Source of the DNA: Myrmaecium sp. VS I D KN 1
Lineage: Eukaryota; Ascomycota; Dothideomycetes; Valsariales; Valsariaceae
Assembly (NCBI GenBank): GCA_019775845.1
Contig: JADQAV010000010.1
Coordinates: forward strand, 406,871-470,870
Direction: 5' to 3'
Length of the DNA stretch: 64,000 nucleotides
Shown: one piece after another, positions 1-10,929 of the stretch
Layout: every line of letters starts with the position of its first letter
Position numbering within the stretch: position 1 is the first letter of the stretch
The notes under the pieces: model-generated
What the model was told of the DNA's origin: nothing
What the model saw: the letters and a program-made list of their open reading frames with translations, nothing else
Databases searched by the model: none
Made by a program: the position numbers and the translations under genes

Positions 1-2130
1 GGCCAATACTATAGGACTTGGGATGTATTGTATCCACATCTTCAAACGCTCAAGGGCCGCAAATAACAGGGGGGTGACAGAAATATGTGGCAAGGAAATG
101 GGATGACACTCACCAGGTTCGTAGCTGCGGATCTCGGTTCTAGTAACATGAACTATCCTTGTTCCGTTGGCCAAGACGCCAACATCAACAGTGACACCAG
201 CCTCACGCTCAAACTCGCCCTTGGTGGACTCCTGAATTTCCTTGCCGTTGAGATCATAGATGACCGTTTCCTCGGACTGATCCCCTCTAGACCTGGAGAC
301 GACGAGGAAGCGGTCATAGTCGGCATCGGCAGCAACATCCGCTTCAGCATTCTGCTGCGGTAGATCTTTAGGCGCGGGTCGCCTTGCATGTACGGACCAT
401 AATGCTCTTGTGGATTTGAAGTCTGACTGGCTGAGGACAATTGGGTCAATGTCATGATTCAAAACGACCAGTCCGCCTGCTTTGCCTCGGCCAGATGACA
501 CGACCAATTCCAGTTCATTCTCGTCATGAAGCTTAGGGAGGCCATTGTCAAACCGATTAGATGGCTTGCCTAGAGCCACGTCTTTCATAGGACCTAGGTT
601 CAACAATGTGTCATGTATCCTAAACGTGTAAGTACTGGAAGCATTCCCATTACTAGGAGATGCGGCTCTCTTGACTGGACTGGGATCATCGTCGCCATAA
701 AGGTCGTCATCTGCGTCATCAAGGTCTTCCTCGTCGAACGAAATGTCTGCATCCTCACCGAGCATCTCAGCATGCGATCGCTTACGAGACTGTTGGGTCG
801 TTTTGCGGTTACATCCCAGAAGCACAGAGTCGCCATCCTCACTCCCGACAAAGATGCGACCACGACCAACATGCGCGAGGCATGTGGCAGCAGTCGGGAG
901 AAGACGCCCGCCGCGGTCTTCAGGAACCGGCTCTAGAGTCATGCCGGAAACCGAACGACCGTCCATCTTGAAACTAAGAATGACTAACTCGCCGGTTCGC
1001 AGTATTATAAGCAAGTCTCCTACATCCGCGGAAAGCTGTTCAACGACACATCCCTCCAGTTTCAGGCCGAGATCTGATTGATCCGCCATCGAGAAAGACG
1101 TGGCATATTTGGCAAACTCATTTACGGCGATGCCATTGGTTTTTCCAGCTTGGTCGACGTGAATGAGCTCATTAGCACCCAATAGCAAGGCGCCCCCCAC
1201 GGGCAGCGCCAACGGAACAACCCGTGAAACATCATAAGGCAGGCCAGGGACGGACAACAAGGTGGTAGACGCTCTTTGTTCGAGGTCGAGCGTGAAAACC
1301 GTGTATGTAAGAATGTCCTTCCTGACCTGAAGCAGACCAGGGGCGGCTGCTCGAGGAGCCGATATGATACCGAAGGTGGGTTCGCGGTACTCGTGCAAGA
1401 ATGCCAGATGGACGGGAACTGTCAAGGCAGGGTCAAGGGCGGTGAGTGGAAGCACAAAAGAAGACTTGTAGGGGGTCTTATGCTCTTCTGCTCCATTAAC
1501 CCCGTCTATGGCAGGCTTGTCCTTCGCCTTCGGCTCGTCGAGGTCGTCGTCCATATCAGGATCGTAGTCTTCCACCAGCTCGTCACCAGCTTGACGGAAA
1601 GGTAAGATGGCCAGAGACCTCGCGCCAAATTTGAGAGCCGCACATCTGCTACTCGGGTCCGCCGTGAGAAAGTTGTCGCATTTGTCCAGATCCGGAGTGA
1701 ACGGACTCCCTTGCAATTCCTCTCCCTCGTAGTAATGGATTGACACGGTGGAGATCGAATGTTCCTCTGGGTCCCATTCTATCAGACTCAGCTTGGCGCT
1801 CTGGAAGTGTATGAGCAGTGCTTCCCCCGTCGATTTCGAATCCAGTGTTTTGATACGGGCCATAGACAGGACCGTCCCGGCTAAAGGATATTCCCCAATC
1901 AAGACCAACTTCGAGGTGTGCTCGATGCGTTGTAAGGGAGGGAACTCGGCGTCCAACGGATTCTCATCATTGGACGCATCCTCGACATCGGTTGTGACAG
2001 ACTTGAGCTCATACACCTGTAACAAAGAAGTCTTCGCGACGACTAGGTTGGTCGCTTGGGAGTTGAGGAATGGGAGGGACACGGCGTGCGTGACCGCGGT
2101 CGGCGGGACGAGTTCAGTGTAAACCTGCAT
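1..2130 (-). CDS. cft1: CFT1, cleavage and polyadenylation factor large subunit (CPSF160), 5' part of gene
   Basis: RNA-binding scaffold of the cleavage and polyadenylation factor that makes mRNA 3' ends in the nucleus. The first exon runs from the ATG at 2130 down to 114 (672 codons plus one base) with no stop. It opens with the typical fungal start MQVYTELVPPTAVTHAV, followed by the beta-propeller-type N-terminal half of the CPSF_A family, including an acidic insert (about residues 450-480) characteristic of fungal Cft1. A GTGAGT donor at 113 begins an intron whose acceptor may be the TAG near position 9; the remaining half of this roughly 1,400-residue family lies outside the window. It diverges from the LMBD1-like gene across about 490 bp. 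The family call is firm; the intron is inferred from the donor and the loss of frame. Confidence 0.9.
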   Translation of the reverse strand, partial: MQVYTELVPPTAVTHAVSLPFLNSQATNLVVAKTSLLQVYELKSVTTDVEDASNDENPLDAEFPPLQRIEHTSKLVLIGEYPLAGTVLSMARIKTLDSKSTGEALLIHFQSAKLSLIEWDPEEHSISTVSIHYYEGEELQGSPFTPDLDKCDNFLTADPSSRCAALKFGARSLAILPFRQAGDELVEDYDPDMDDDLDEPKAKDKPAIDGVNGAEEHKTPYKSSFVLPLTALDPALTVPVHLAFLHEYREPTFGIISAPRAAAPGLLQVRKDILTYTVFTLDLEQRASTTLLSVPGLPYDVSRVVPLALPVGGALLLGANELIHVDQAGKTNGIAVNEFAKYATSFSMADQSDLGLKLEGCVVEQLSADVGDLLIILRTGELVILSFKMDGRSVSGMTLEPVPEDRGGRLLPTAATCLAHVGRGRIFVGSEDGDSVLLGCNRKTTQQSRKRSHAEMLGEDADISFDEEDLDDADDDLYGDDDPSPVKRAASPSNGNASSTYTFRIHDTLLNLGPMKDVALGKPSNRFDNGLPKLHDENELELVVSSGRGKAGGLVVLNHDIDPIVLSQSDFKSTRALWSVHARRPAPKDLPQQNAEADVAADADYDRFLVVSRSRGDQSEETVIYDLNGKEIQESTKGEFEREAGVTVDVGVLANGTRIVHVTRTEIRSYEPGECHPISLPHISVTPLLFAALERLKMWIQYIPSPIVLA

Positions 2131-2616
2131 TCTTGGTGTTGGGCCGCTCGCATGCGCAACTGAGCATGCTGGTGGCAGCAGAGCGCGGCGGAAGGTGTGT
2201 GAATAGGAGGACGGTGACGGCCTCACGAGTGTACGTGAGAGGATGGAATGCTCGGAGAAGGACGCGCCGGAGCGGCAGCCCTGCAGCCAAGCCGTCGGGA
2301 GCCAAGCACGTAGCAGCCGGCTTGATCCGTGCGTGGGAACTCGAGTTAAGGTTTCGTCATTCCCCGCGTCAACCAGCCGGGGGCTCTTCAAGCTCCTTCA
2401 AGCTCAGGCGCCCGGTTGCCTTCGCCTTTGCCTGTAAACCCCAGAACCCTCGACTCTACGACAACATCCATCGATCCCACTGTTGTCACCTTCGCACCCA
2501 GTAGGAACAGTTCCCAGTAACCGCAGGGGTATATCTGCTTCCATCCCATTTCACCTCTCAACCGCAGCCACCATCTTACAGCCAGGCCCGTCGGCACGAG
2601 GCGGCGATCTTGAGCC
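2131..2616. promoter_or_regulatory. Divergent intergenic region, cft1 / LMBD1-like gene
   Basis: Shared upstream region of two head-to-head genes. CT-rich tracts (for example 2528-2575) lie just upstream of the LMBD1-like ATG, as is common in fungal promoters. No clear TATA box or known operator is seen. Confidence 0.4.
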
Positions 2617-4511
2617 ATGGCGCTCATACAAACCAGCCTCATCTGGGTTGCTTACGCCGTCGCAATAGCGATACTACTCGCGATCGCATCGATATTCGTC
2701 TACCTTTATCAAACTCCGCGAGATCGCGCAGCATCCGTAACAACAGTATGCATCTTTACCGTGAGCGCCTTGCTTGCGACCGTGCTGCTCATTCCCGTGG
2801 ATATCGCGTTGGTGTCCTCGACCACATCCTCCAAACATGGCGTGAAGAAGGACTGGGCCACTCCGGACCGCGTGGATAACATCGTGTACACCTTGAAGAT
2901 CGTCTATTACACCTTATACTCCCTCGATGCGCTGCTCTGCTTGCTGGTGGTGCCTTTCACCTACTTCTGGTATGAGGAATACGACGAGGAAGCGACCGAG
3001 GAAGGCTCCCAGACTGTCGCCAGCAGACTGTGGGGCGCTTTCAAGTACACCCTCGCATTCCTCATCCTGGTTGTCGTTCTCTTCTTAGTAGGCTTCTTCG
3101 TGCCGGTTGCGAAGAAGGCGAAGCAGGATAAACATCTGGACCTGGACTTCTTCAAGAACCTCATGACGGAGAACCATGGTGAACGAGCTCTGACATTTGC
3201 GCTTGGGTTACTGATCACTATTGGAACGCTCATCTACGTGCTCTATACTGCGTCCGGGCTTGCCCTTCTGCCGGTAGCGCTCATCAAGTCTGCACCGTCG
3301 GTTTCCGCTCCCACCCTAGCTACCACCACTGCTTCGCAATTAGCACAGAACCGTGAGCGCCAACGTCAGCTCGAAGGTCGCAACGAGGGGCGTGAGGGCG
3401 GCCTGGATGCCAGGGATAGGCGTGAACTGGAGTCGCTGATCCGTGAAGAGCGCACTCTTATCCGTAGAGAACGTCTCGCAGCAGAAGCGCGCGGTGAGAA
3501 CAGGTCCTGGCTCATCAAGGCTTGGACGAAGATCGAAGCTGTGTTCCGCCCTATCAAGCTCCTTGGTGGCCTTGTTCTCATGATCTTCGCGCTCTTAGTA
3601 TGGACCAGCATGCTCATCACTAGCATCGACAAGGCGAAGAACTCCATCTGCAAATCCGGTTGTGGTTATTTGCTAGGGCATATCAATATCTTCCAACCCA
3701 TCAACTGGGTGCTCGTCATTTCCTCCAAGGTCTTCCCTATCGACTACGTCATCTTCCTTCTCCTTGTGTTCTTCCTCTTCTCCGCTTCGGTTGTTGGGAT
3801 TGCTACAGTCGGCATTCGATTCCTCTGGATCACCCTCTTCCGCATCCGCAAGGGGCACACCTCCCCTCAAGCCCTCCTCATGGCAACCGTCATGTTGACC
3901 CTGATCGTCCTGGCCATCAACTACTCCGTCGCCATGATCGTCGCCCCGCAATATGCCACCTTCGGCCCGCAAACGTACTGCGACCTCCCTCCCCGTCACG
4001 GCGGCGAGATGCCCGACTGCTCCGAGCACCACAGCGCCATCAAGCCATGCACCGAGCTCGCCGACAACCCCGCAGCGCGCCAGATATGCACGCCTAGCGT
4101 GGTGAGCACCTTCATCAACCGCGTGACGGTTAACTTCCCCTTCTTCGGTGTCATCGACTTTTGGGCGCAATTCGCTTTCCTAGGTACGTTCCTTCATCTC
4201 CCGCCGGCCCATCCCCGTTCCCTCTTCCCAACCCCCTCACCATCTTTTCCAACCAAAAATTATAGCTAACCTCGTTTACTACCCCAGGCATCTACATCAT
4301 CGTCTTCCTCACCACGCTCTTCCGTGCCCCCCGGCTGGATACCGAGACCCTGGACGCCGACCTGGAAGAGGAGGAGGAGGAGGGCCTGCTCGCCTCCACC
4401 GGCCGTCGCTTCAACGCCACCTGGCAGGACATCACCGGCCGCGCCCGGAGGAACAACCCGGGGCACTACGGGGCCACGGACGCGGATCGGAGGAACGGCG
4501 TGCGGGCGTGA
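2617..4511 (+). CDS. LMBD1 / LMBR1-family polytopic membrane protein
   Basis: 596 residues from two exons, 2617-4183 and 4288-4511. The 104-nt intron has a GTACGT donor, a GCTAAC branch at 4265-4270 and a CCCCAG acceptor, and joins in frame as FAFL-G-IYIIVF. About nine hydrophobic segments are visible, with a long charged cytosolic loop after the fifth (about residues 230-300, rich in [10 protein letters not shown] and RREE). The tail has an acidic LEEEEEE stretch. It matches proteins annotated in fungi as probable lysosomal cobalamin transporter (LMBD1). In animals LMBD1 partners ABCD4 in lysosomal B12 export. Fungi generally do not use B12, so the functional label is doubtful and a vacuolar or endomembrane role is all I would claim. 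Start chosen as the first ATG before the first membrane segment. Confidence 0.88.
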
Positions 4512-5458
4512 TGTGGGCTTTAAAAGGAGGGTTCTGAGCACGTCTACTTCCCATATCTTCTACATGATTTTCTTCTTCCCTTCGTCTTCCTCTCGCTTCT
4601 CTCTTCTCTTTTCTTCCCGGAAGTCGAATATATCTTTTCTTCACCTCATTATTTCCCATCCCGTGTTTCGAGAAAGAATGAGTTTGTGTGTACCGTGGTG
4701 ACGGTTCGCTTTTGTCCTGTCAATCACCGTACAACTGCGTTTGATAGGAGAGAGTGCGGCGGGGGGGAGGATCGTGAATATATATATCCCAATCTTCTTC
4801 TTCTTCTTCTTCTTCTTCCCTTTAGTACTATTTTTGCTGCTACCGAAAGTAGTATCTACTTACTACTATTAAGCAAACAAGCGGACATCATCCCTCGCAC
4901 CCCTCCCTGCCCGACCCTAGTACCATAGGTACCCTCCCGACAGGGAAGGGGCGGAAGGGAAGGGGCAGAAGAGAACGTAAGAACACCACATACCACATCC
5001 TCCTTATCTGTTAACGACAAACCCGTTTCCTTCCTTCCTGTCTTTCTTCGGTCTTTCCTCTCCAGCGCATCCCTTTCCAACAGCCTTGAAGAAAGGAAGA
5101 AAGAAAGAAAAGAAAAAGACGAAGAAATACGGGGACAAGATGAGGTATAAAACCTCCCTCCTTCTTGATCTCACACACTTCCGCAACTCAGAACCGCTTT
5201 AACCTTCGCACACGTCTGCCCTTTCTAACCGATTCCCAGACCAACCAACCAAATGACCAAACGACGCAGCGATCTACCACAGTGGAAGGCAGAAAAAAAT
5301 ATATGCAAGAGAAGAGAAGGGGGGAGAGGGAGATCATGCATACACATCAAGCCATTCAGCCATGCAAACAACTCGAAGAGAAAAAAAAAACAGACAGCCC
5401 CCTCAAAACCCCAAAGCCTCTCCCCAACCCCTCAATCCACACCCCCAACTCTCCCACC
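4512..5458. other. Convergent intergenic region with simple repeats
   Basis: 3' regions of the LMBD1-like gene and VTA1. It contains a TTC microsatellite at 4793-4818, T/C-rich and A/G-rich tracts (for example AAGAAAGAAAG near 5090-5125) and an AT-rich stretch around 4780. No coding potential or RNA gene seen. Confidence 0.6.
4793..4818. repeat. TTC trinucleotide microsatellite
   Basis: About eight to nine uninterrupted TTC units in the 3' intergenic region of the LMBD1-like gene. Confidence 0.9.
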
Positions 5459-6798
5459 TCACCGCGCCCCCAGCACCCTCAACGCCTCCCTCAGCTCCTT
5501 CACAGCCGTATTAACATCGTCAAAGTTGAGCGCAGAAATAGCGAAGCGCGCCCGCTTCGCCGCCAGCGTGAGGGACTCGTCGTCCGTCCGATACGGGCCA
5601 TCCGCCGTGCCGCTGTTGCCGCCGCTGGCAGAAGTGTCCGTATGTCCATGCGCCGCGGGGATCGCGCTGGGGGGTTGTGGCGGCGCGTGTGGTGCGGGTG
5701 GGGAGGTGTAGGAGGGGGAGGGAGCGAAGGGAGGTTGCGAAGGGGGGAGGTGGTGGAAGGGGGTTGAGCCGGCGGGGGCGGCACCGGCGGCCCCGGGGCT
5801 TTGGTAGAAGGCGGTTGGGTCGGAGGAGGTCTCGGTCACGGAGGGCTGAGAGGGCGGTTGCGGAGCGGCGTAGGCGGAGCTCAGGGATGTGTCATCCATG
5901 GGGGCGGTGGGGAGGTTGGGTTCGGCGGTGTCGGAGGTGAAGGTGGGGACGCGGGGGAAGTAGCCCCCACCTGCGGAGGAGACGGAGAGGTTGCGGGTGG
6001 GGGAGGAGGTGGCGGAGGTGGCCGTGTCTGCGGGAGGGTTGGAGGGAGCGGAGACGGTGGGTGTGGGGTGAGAGGAATCGGAGACATCTTCGACTGTAGG
6101 TTGATATGAGGAGGCGGTGCCGTTGATGCGCTGTACTTCGGGGTCTGAAGGGTCCAGCGGAGGAGCTTCTTGAGTGGGCGTGGGTCGTCGTTCTGGGTTG
6201 GATAGGTTGGGATCTTCGCCGGCCTTGAGGGCCTTAGCGATGCGCAGCGCGTGATACTTTGCGTATCGCGCTTTCGCTGCGTGTTCTTGGTCCAATGGTC
6301 CCCACACGTTGAGGAGGTCAAGGAATACGCCTGCCGCGCGGAAGGTGTCGGCTGTTTGTCTGTGGGTTGTATCGTCAGCACCGCGACGGGCAGAAGTGGG
6401 GTGGAGCGCCGTACGCTGTTGCCTTGTTCGCGCGGACGGCATTGTCGGCCTTCTGGAAGATGTCCAGGGCGAATTGCTCAACGTATGCTTGTGCGGCGAC
6501 CTCATCGTTGATGGCCGCCTCGCTGCCCAGCTCGGCCTTGGTTCGCTCGAGCTTCTCCATCAGGTCGGTCGTGTATTGCATGCAGGCATCGTCGGTGGTG
6601 TGCAGGCCCTTGCCGATGATCTGCTGGACAATGTAGTACTCCACTGGAGGATCGATCAGCGATAAGATGGTTCACTAGGGGGTCGATGTGCTTACGCCAG
6701 TATGCGATGATGGGCTTGTACTTCTCCAGCTGCGCGGCGCGCAGGGCGAAGCGGTTGATGTCCGCAGCTTTGAGCGGCTCCGGGACGTGCGGGGCCAT
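5459..6798 (-). CDS. vta1: VTA1, ESCRT-associated activator of Vps4
   Basis: 410 residues from exons 6798-6696, 6643-6415 and 6359-5459, with introns of 52 and 55 nt. The first splice restores YWLEYYIVQQII and the second AVRANKATAQTADTF, both matching the conserved Vta1 N-terminal domain (about residues 5-155), which binds Vps60 and related ESCRT-III subunits. A long Pro/Ser/Thr-rich linker (about 170-360) follows. The final roughly 40 residues, SLTLAAKRARFAISALNFDD onward, form the C-terminal helical domain that dimerises and stimulates the Vps4 ATPase in late-endosome sorting. It diverges from the PDI-type gene upstream. Start is the only ATG preceding the conserved PEPLKAADINRFALRAAQ block. 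Confidence 0.93.
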
Positions 6799-7288
6799 GT
6801 TCCTATGCGCGCAGTCTTCGGATGTGGGCTCGAAGAGGAGGAGAGAGGGAGAGAGGTGGAGGAGTAAATGGGCTCAGGTCCACGTCGAATGGCGGTGTTG
6901 TTTGGCGCTGGTAGGTGTGATGGTGGTGGTCAGTTTGAGGTGCGACAGATAGTGCGGAGTGACGCTGGGCGGGATGTCGGAGCTTCTGGAGGAGCTGCTG
7001 GCGGGGGATGAGGTGTTGGCTGGACCCTTCCCAGTCGCACGGATCGGCTCGACCGCTGCCACCCCCGCAGACTGTGGATGGATGTGAACGCTGATGGAAG
7101 GCGCTAGAGGCCAGCTTGCACTTCCACTATTTACCACCACCACAGGATAATACTATCTCACAGACATTAATATACAACTTACACACTCTCCACCCTCATT
7201 GTCTCTTGACTCTCTCTCCTGCTCTCTGCCCGTCTCTACTTCTTCATTCCTCAACTGCGCCGGCCCAGCAGGCCTTTACAGCACTGCA
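6799..7288. promoter_or_regulatory. Divergent intergenic region, vta1 / PDI-like gene
   Basis: Shared upstream region. Purine-rich tract just upstream of vta1 (6828-6870) and a CT-rich tract before the PDI-like ATG (7185-7250). No unfolded-protein-response element could be assigned with confidence. Confidence 0.35.
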
Positions 7289-9019
7289 ATGGTGAACACC
7301 GCAGCTTTGGCCGCGGTAGCGGCCTCCCTTCTGCTAGCTCCCGCCCATGCCGCCATGTACTCCTCCAGCTCCCCCGTCCTGCAGGTGGACGCCAAAAGCT
7401 ACGACAACGTGATCGCAAAGTCGAACCATACTTCGGTAAGCTTCCTCAATCTCATTAGCTCAAACAATAACTGACCGCATACCTACAGATCGTTGAGTAT
7501 GCTTTCCCCTACCTGCACCTACTAACTCCCTCAGCCTTGCTTTCGCTTCAACAGCTTCTAACGACCGCATGACAGATTCTACGCTCCCTGGTGCGGCCAC
7601 TGCCAGAACCTCAAGCCTGCCTACGAACAAGCAGCCAAGAATCTCAAGGGCCTCGCCAAGGTGGCCGCCGTGAACTGCGATGAAGACGAGAACAGAGGCC
7701 TGTGCGGCAGCATGGGCGTTCAAGGCTTCCCAACCCTCAAGATCGTCAGACCCTCCAAGAAACCCGGCCGTCCATCCGTGGAAGACTACAAAGGCGCACG
7801 CACGGCCAAGGCCATCGTCGACGCCGTGGTCGAGCGGATCCCCAACCACGTCAAGCGCGTCACGGATCAAACGCTCGACGATTTCCTCAAGGAAAGCAAC
7901 GACACCGCCAAGGCCATCCTCTTCAGCGACAAGGGCACCACCAGCGCGCTCCTGCGCGCTCTCGCCATCGACTTCCTCGGTAGCATCCAGGTGGCCCAGA
8001 TCCGCGACAAGGAAAAGCAAGCCGTTTCCACCTTTGGCGTGACCTCCTTCCCCACCCTCATCCTCCTCCCCGGCGGCGACAAGGAAGGCATTGTCTACTC
8101 CGGCGAGATGAAGAAGGACGCCCTCGCCCAATTCCTCTCCCAGATTGCATCTCCCAACCCGGACCCGGCCACAAAGCCCGCCAAAGCATCCAAAAAAGAC
8201 AGCAACAAGAAGGCAAAGTCCTCCTTCTCCAAGGCCTCCGCTTCCCACAAGTCCGCCGACGCCGCATCGGCCAAGACCTCCCAATTCTCCGAGACCGTCG
8301 AGTCCTCCGGCGCTCCGACCGAATCCCCAGATCCCAACGTCGTGACCGAGGACACCCAGAAGCCCGTCAAGCTCCCCGACGTCGCGCCGCCCATTCCCAC
8401 CATCGTCGACGAAGAGGCCTTGAAGAAGGACTGCCTCACGTCGAAGTCGCACACCTGCGTGCTCGCCCTGCTGCCAGAAGGCACGGAGACGGCCTCGGAC
8501 GAGGGTGAGGCATCGTCGCCGGCGGCGGCAGAAGCCCTCCGCAGCCTGGCCGAGGTCAAGCACAAGCACGACCTCCGCGGCACGCATCTCTTCCCCTTCT
8601 ACGCCGTGCCGGCGCGCAACCCGCTCGCGGCCGTGCTGCGGACGCAGCTGGGCCTGACGGCGCAGGAGGTCGAGCTCGTGCAGGTCAACGCGAAGCGCGG
8701 GTGGTGGAAGCGGTTTGGCGGCGAGGGATACTCGCTTAAGGAAGTGGAGGATTGGATCGATGCGTTGCGCATGGGTGAGGGGAGGAAGGAGCGCTTGGGG
8801 GAGGGGTTAGTGGTGGAGGCGGTGCGGGAGGAGAAGGGAGAGGGCAGTAAGGCGGAGCCAGCGGAGCCGGAGGAGCTGCCCAAGGCTGCCGGGGGTGAGC
8901 AGAATGACGATGATGGAGCGCCGGTGAAGGTTGAGGTTGAGGAGATTGTGGAGGAGAAGGCGGCGCCGGAACCGGCGGCGACGCCGGAGGCGGTTGTGGA
9001 GGAGCATGATGAGTTGTAG
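7289..9019 (+). CDS. ER protein disulfide isomerase-like protein with HDEL tail
   Basis: 532 residues from exons 7289-7435, 7489-7496 and 7576-9019. The middle exon is only 8 nt; joining it gives HTS-IVE-FYAPWCGHC, the thioredoxin active site (WCGHC at residues 57-61). An N-terminal signal peptide (residues 1-22) and a C-terminal HDEL place it in the ER lumen. The first thioredoxin domain spans about 25-140. A second thioredoxin-like domain (about 150-255) has the FGVTSFPTL cis-Pro motif but no CxxC. A long low-complexity Ser/Lys then Glu/Ala-rich tail (265-528) follows. The architecture resembles fungal PDI-related protein A / Mpd1-P5 class. It probably oxidises or isomerises disulfides in secretory proteins. 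Confidence 0.93.
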
Positions 9020-9600
9020 GGGTTTATTTCGGGGTGAAGGTCGATAGTGCTTTCTTTTTCTTTTTCTTTCTCTGTCTCTTCTCCAATAGGTACCATAGTA
9101 AGTGCCAGATGGTTACGGGGTTTAGGCAGGCACGCTTATACATCGCCTTTTCTATCGTGTTGCACTCTCGCTGCATCTTTTCCTTGGATCTTGCAACATG
9201 TGCCTGCAAATCAGCATCATGGGCCAGCGCAAATCGTTCAGACACGGGACGATCTTCCTTTCTTTCCTCCCTCCCTCCCGCTGGAGGCGACGGAAGATGG
9301 ACTAATGAAGCAGACGAAGCAAAGCAGTCAGTCGTCATGAGAAGATATAAGAAGATCTTTGACGCAATCAGCTAACGAAAGAGATAAAGCCGAAGTTTCC
9401 GAAACTGAGGAAATACAAGGAAGCTACTGATCTAGTGATGGACTCCGAGCGCCGCTGCTAAACGAAAGTAATATGTATCTACGCCCAAATTCCAATCTGC
9501 ATGGCCAAGGCAAAGACTGAGATACCGAAGACATTGATGAGATCAAGAGACAACGGGCGGTGGCCGAGTAGAACGAGACAAAGCCAGCCAGATCGTCCGG
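9020..9600. other. Convergent intergenic region
   Basis: 3' regions of the PDI-like gene (T-rich tract at 9050-9075) and of the aldolase gene. No gene seen. Confidence 0.6.
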
Positions 9601-10593
9601 TCATAAAGACTTCTCGAGAGAAACCAGCTCCTGAAAAGCCTCACGCCACCTCTGATTCTCCTCCTTATTCGGCCTAGGCAAGGGTTTCCGCGCGTAGCCG
9701 CCATAGCCAAAGTGCGTCATGAGCGCGGCCTTAGTCCCCACGACACCGCCCTGAATGGCCGCCCAATCACCCTGCGCGACGATCGCCTGCATCCGCCTGG
9801 CGTCTCGGAGCTGGCCGGACTCGAAGAGCTGCAGCAGCTTGACGCACGCCTTGGGCGCGATGTTGGCGAGCCCGCCGATGATCCCGGAGCCGCCGCCGAT
9901 GAGGGTCTGCAGCGTGAAATCGGCCGAGCCGCCCATGCACATGAAGCCGGAGCCGGGATCGGAGAGGGTGGCGGCGCGCGTGGCGGCCGCGATGCGGTTG
10001 AGCTTGCCGGTGTTCCCGCAGGTGAGCTTGCAGCCGATGATGTTCGGATGCTGGGCAAGCTTGATGATGGCGTCCGAGTTCAGGTCGAGCCCGGCGACGG
10101 CGCCCGGATAGTTGTAGATGAGGATCGGGAGAGGTGATTGACTGGCGACGTCTTGGAAGAATTCAGGGACCGTGTCCTTGGAGAAAAGGCCTTGGTAGTA
10201 CGCCGGCGGGAGGACGAGCGCATAGTCTCCACCTGAAGCAGCCGCCTCTTTGCACAGCTCCACACTCTCCTTGGTCGACTGAGCCCCGCATCCGACGATG
10301 AGAGGCATGTCACCGTAGCCGGCATCGTCCAGAGCCTTGCGGGTGACCCGGGTAATGAGGTTACGCTCTCGGTGGGAAAGATGGACGGCTTCCCCGTTTG
10401 AGCCTTGAGTGGTGATCCCTGCAACGCCGGCTTTCGCCAGACGTACGGCATGTTCAGCTGTAGTCTTCACGTCGACCTCCTCTTCGACAGGATCAAAGAA
10501 GGCGACGGTGGGCACATAGATCCCGGGTATGAGGGGCCGCCGGATGCTCACATCCGTCTCATCGCCAGAGCTTGTCTCTTGGTACTGAGTCAT
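9601..10593 (-). CDS. DapA/HOGA-family aldolase (2-keto acid lyase)
   Basis: 330 residues in a single exon. The DHDPS/4-hydroxy-2-oxoglutarate aldolase TIM barrel runs from about residue 20 to 315. Visible signatures are GSNGEAVHLS (substrate-carboxylate loop), the catalytic tyrosine in IYNYPG and the Schiff-base lysine in IIGCKLTCGN. Members cleave or condense pyruvate or glycolaldehyde with aldehydes, for example 4-hydroxy-2-oxoglutarate in mitochondria or 2-keto-3-deoxy sugar acids. Ascomycetes make lysine by the aminoadipate route, so a lysine-biosynthetic DapA role is unlikely. No obvious mitochondrial presequence, so probably cytosolic. The neighbour on its promoter side is a decayed locus. 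Exact substrate cannot be read from the sequence. Confidence 0.88.
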   Translation of the reverse strand: MTQYQETSSGDETDVSIRRPLIPGIYVPTVAFFDPVEEEVDVKTTAEHAVRLAKAGVAGITTQGSNGEAVHLSHRERNLITRVTRKALDDAGYGDMPLIVGCGAQSTKESVELCKEAAASGGDYALVLPPAYYQGLFSKDTVPEFFQDVASQSPLPILIYNYPGAVAGLDLNSDAIIKLAQHPNIIGCKLTCGNTGKLNRIAAATRAATLSDPGSGFMCMGGSADFTLQTLIGGGSGIIGGLANIAPKACVKLLQLFESGQLRDARRMQAIVAQGDWAAIQGGVVGTKAALMTHFGYGGYARKPLPRPNKEENQRWREAFQELVSLEKSL

Positions 10594-10929
10594 GGTGTCA
10601 ACGGGTTGTATGGCTGATGAAAAGGTAGTACGAGAGTTATAATGATATCTGGAACCGGAGTGAGTCTAAAGTGTGTCGTAGTACGGTGACATCGCAGAAT
10701 CCGCGGACAATGGGAGCAGGCGAGCTTTTATATAAATCACCCCGCTCGAATAGACCCGTTTGGAACGCATGGGTGGATGGACTGTGAAAAGAAACGAAGC
10801 TAGGGTAATTGTACGTCAGTGAAAGTACAACTCTTGCCATTAGCGGACAAAGTATGACCTCAATAGTCTCCAACGGCCCGCAAACCCTGCCGGGGTCATA
10901 GTGTGGGGGTCCAGCTGACGGAACAATAT
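10594..10929. promoter_or_regulatory. Upstream region of the aldolase gene
   Basis: A TTTATATAAA block at 10727-10736 is a good TATA-like element about 135 bp upstream of the aldolase ATG, read on the minus strand. No other gene seen. Confidence 0.4.

Noticed and set aside
7460-8587. Minus-strand 375-codon frame opposite the PDI-like gene
   Set aside because: Antisense shadow; the plus strand has WCGHC and HDEL.
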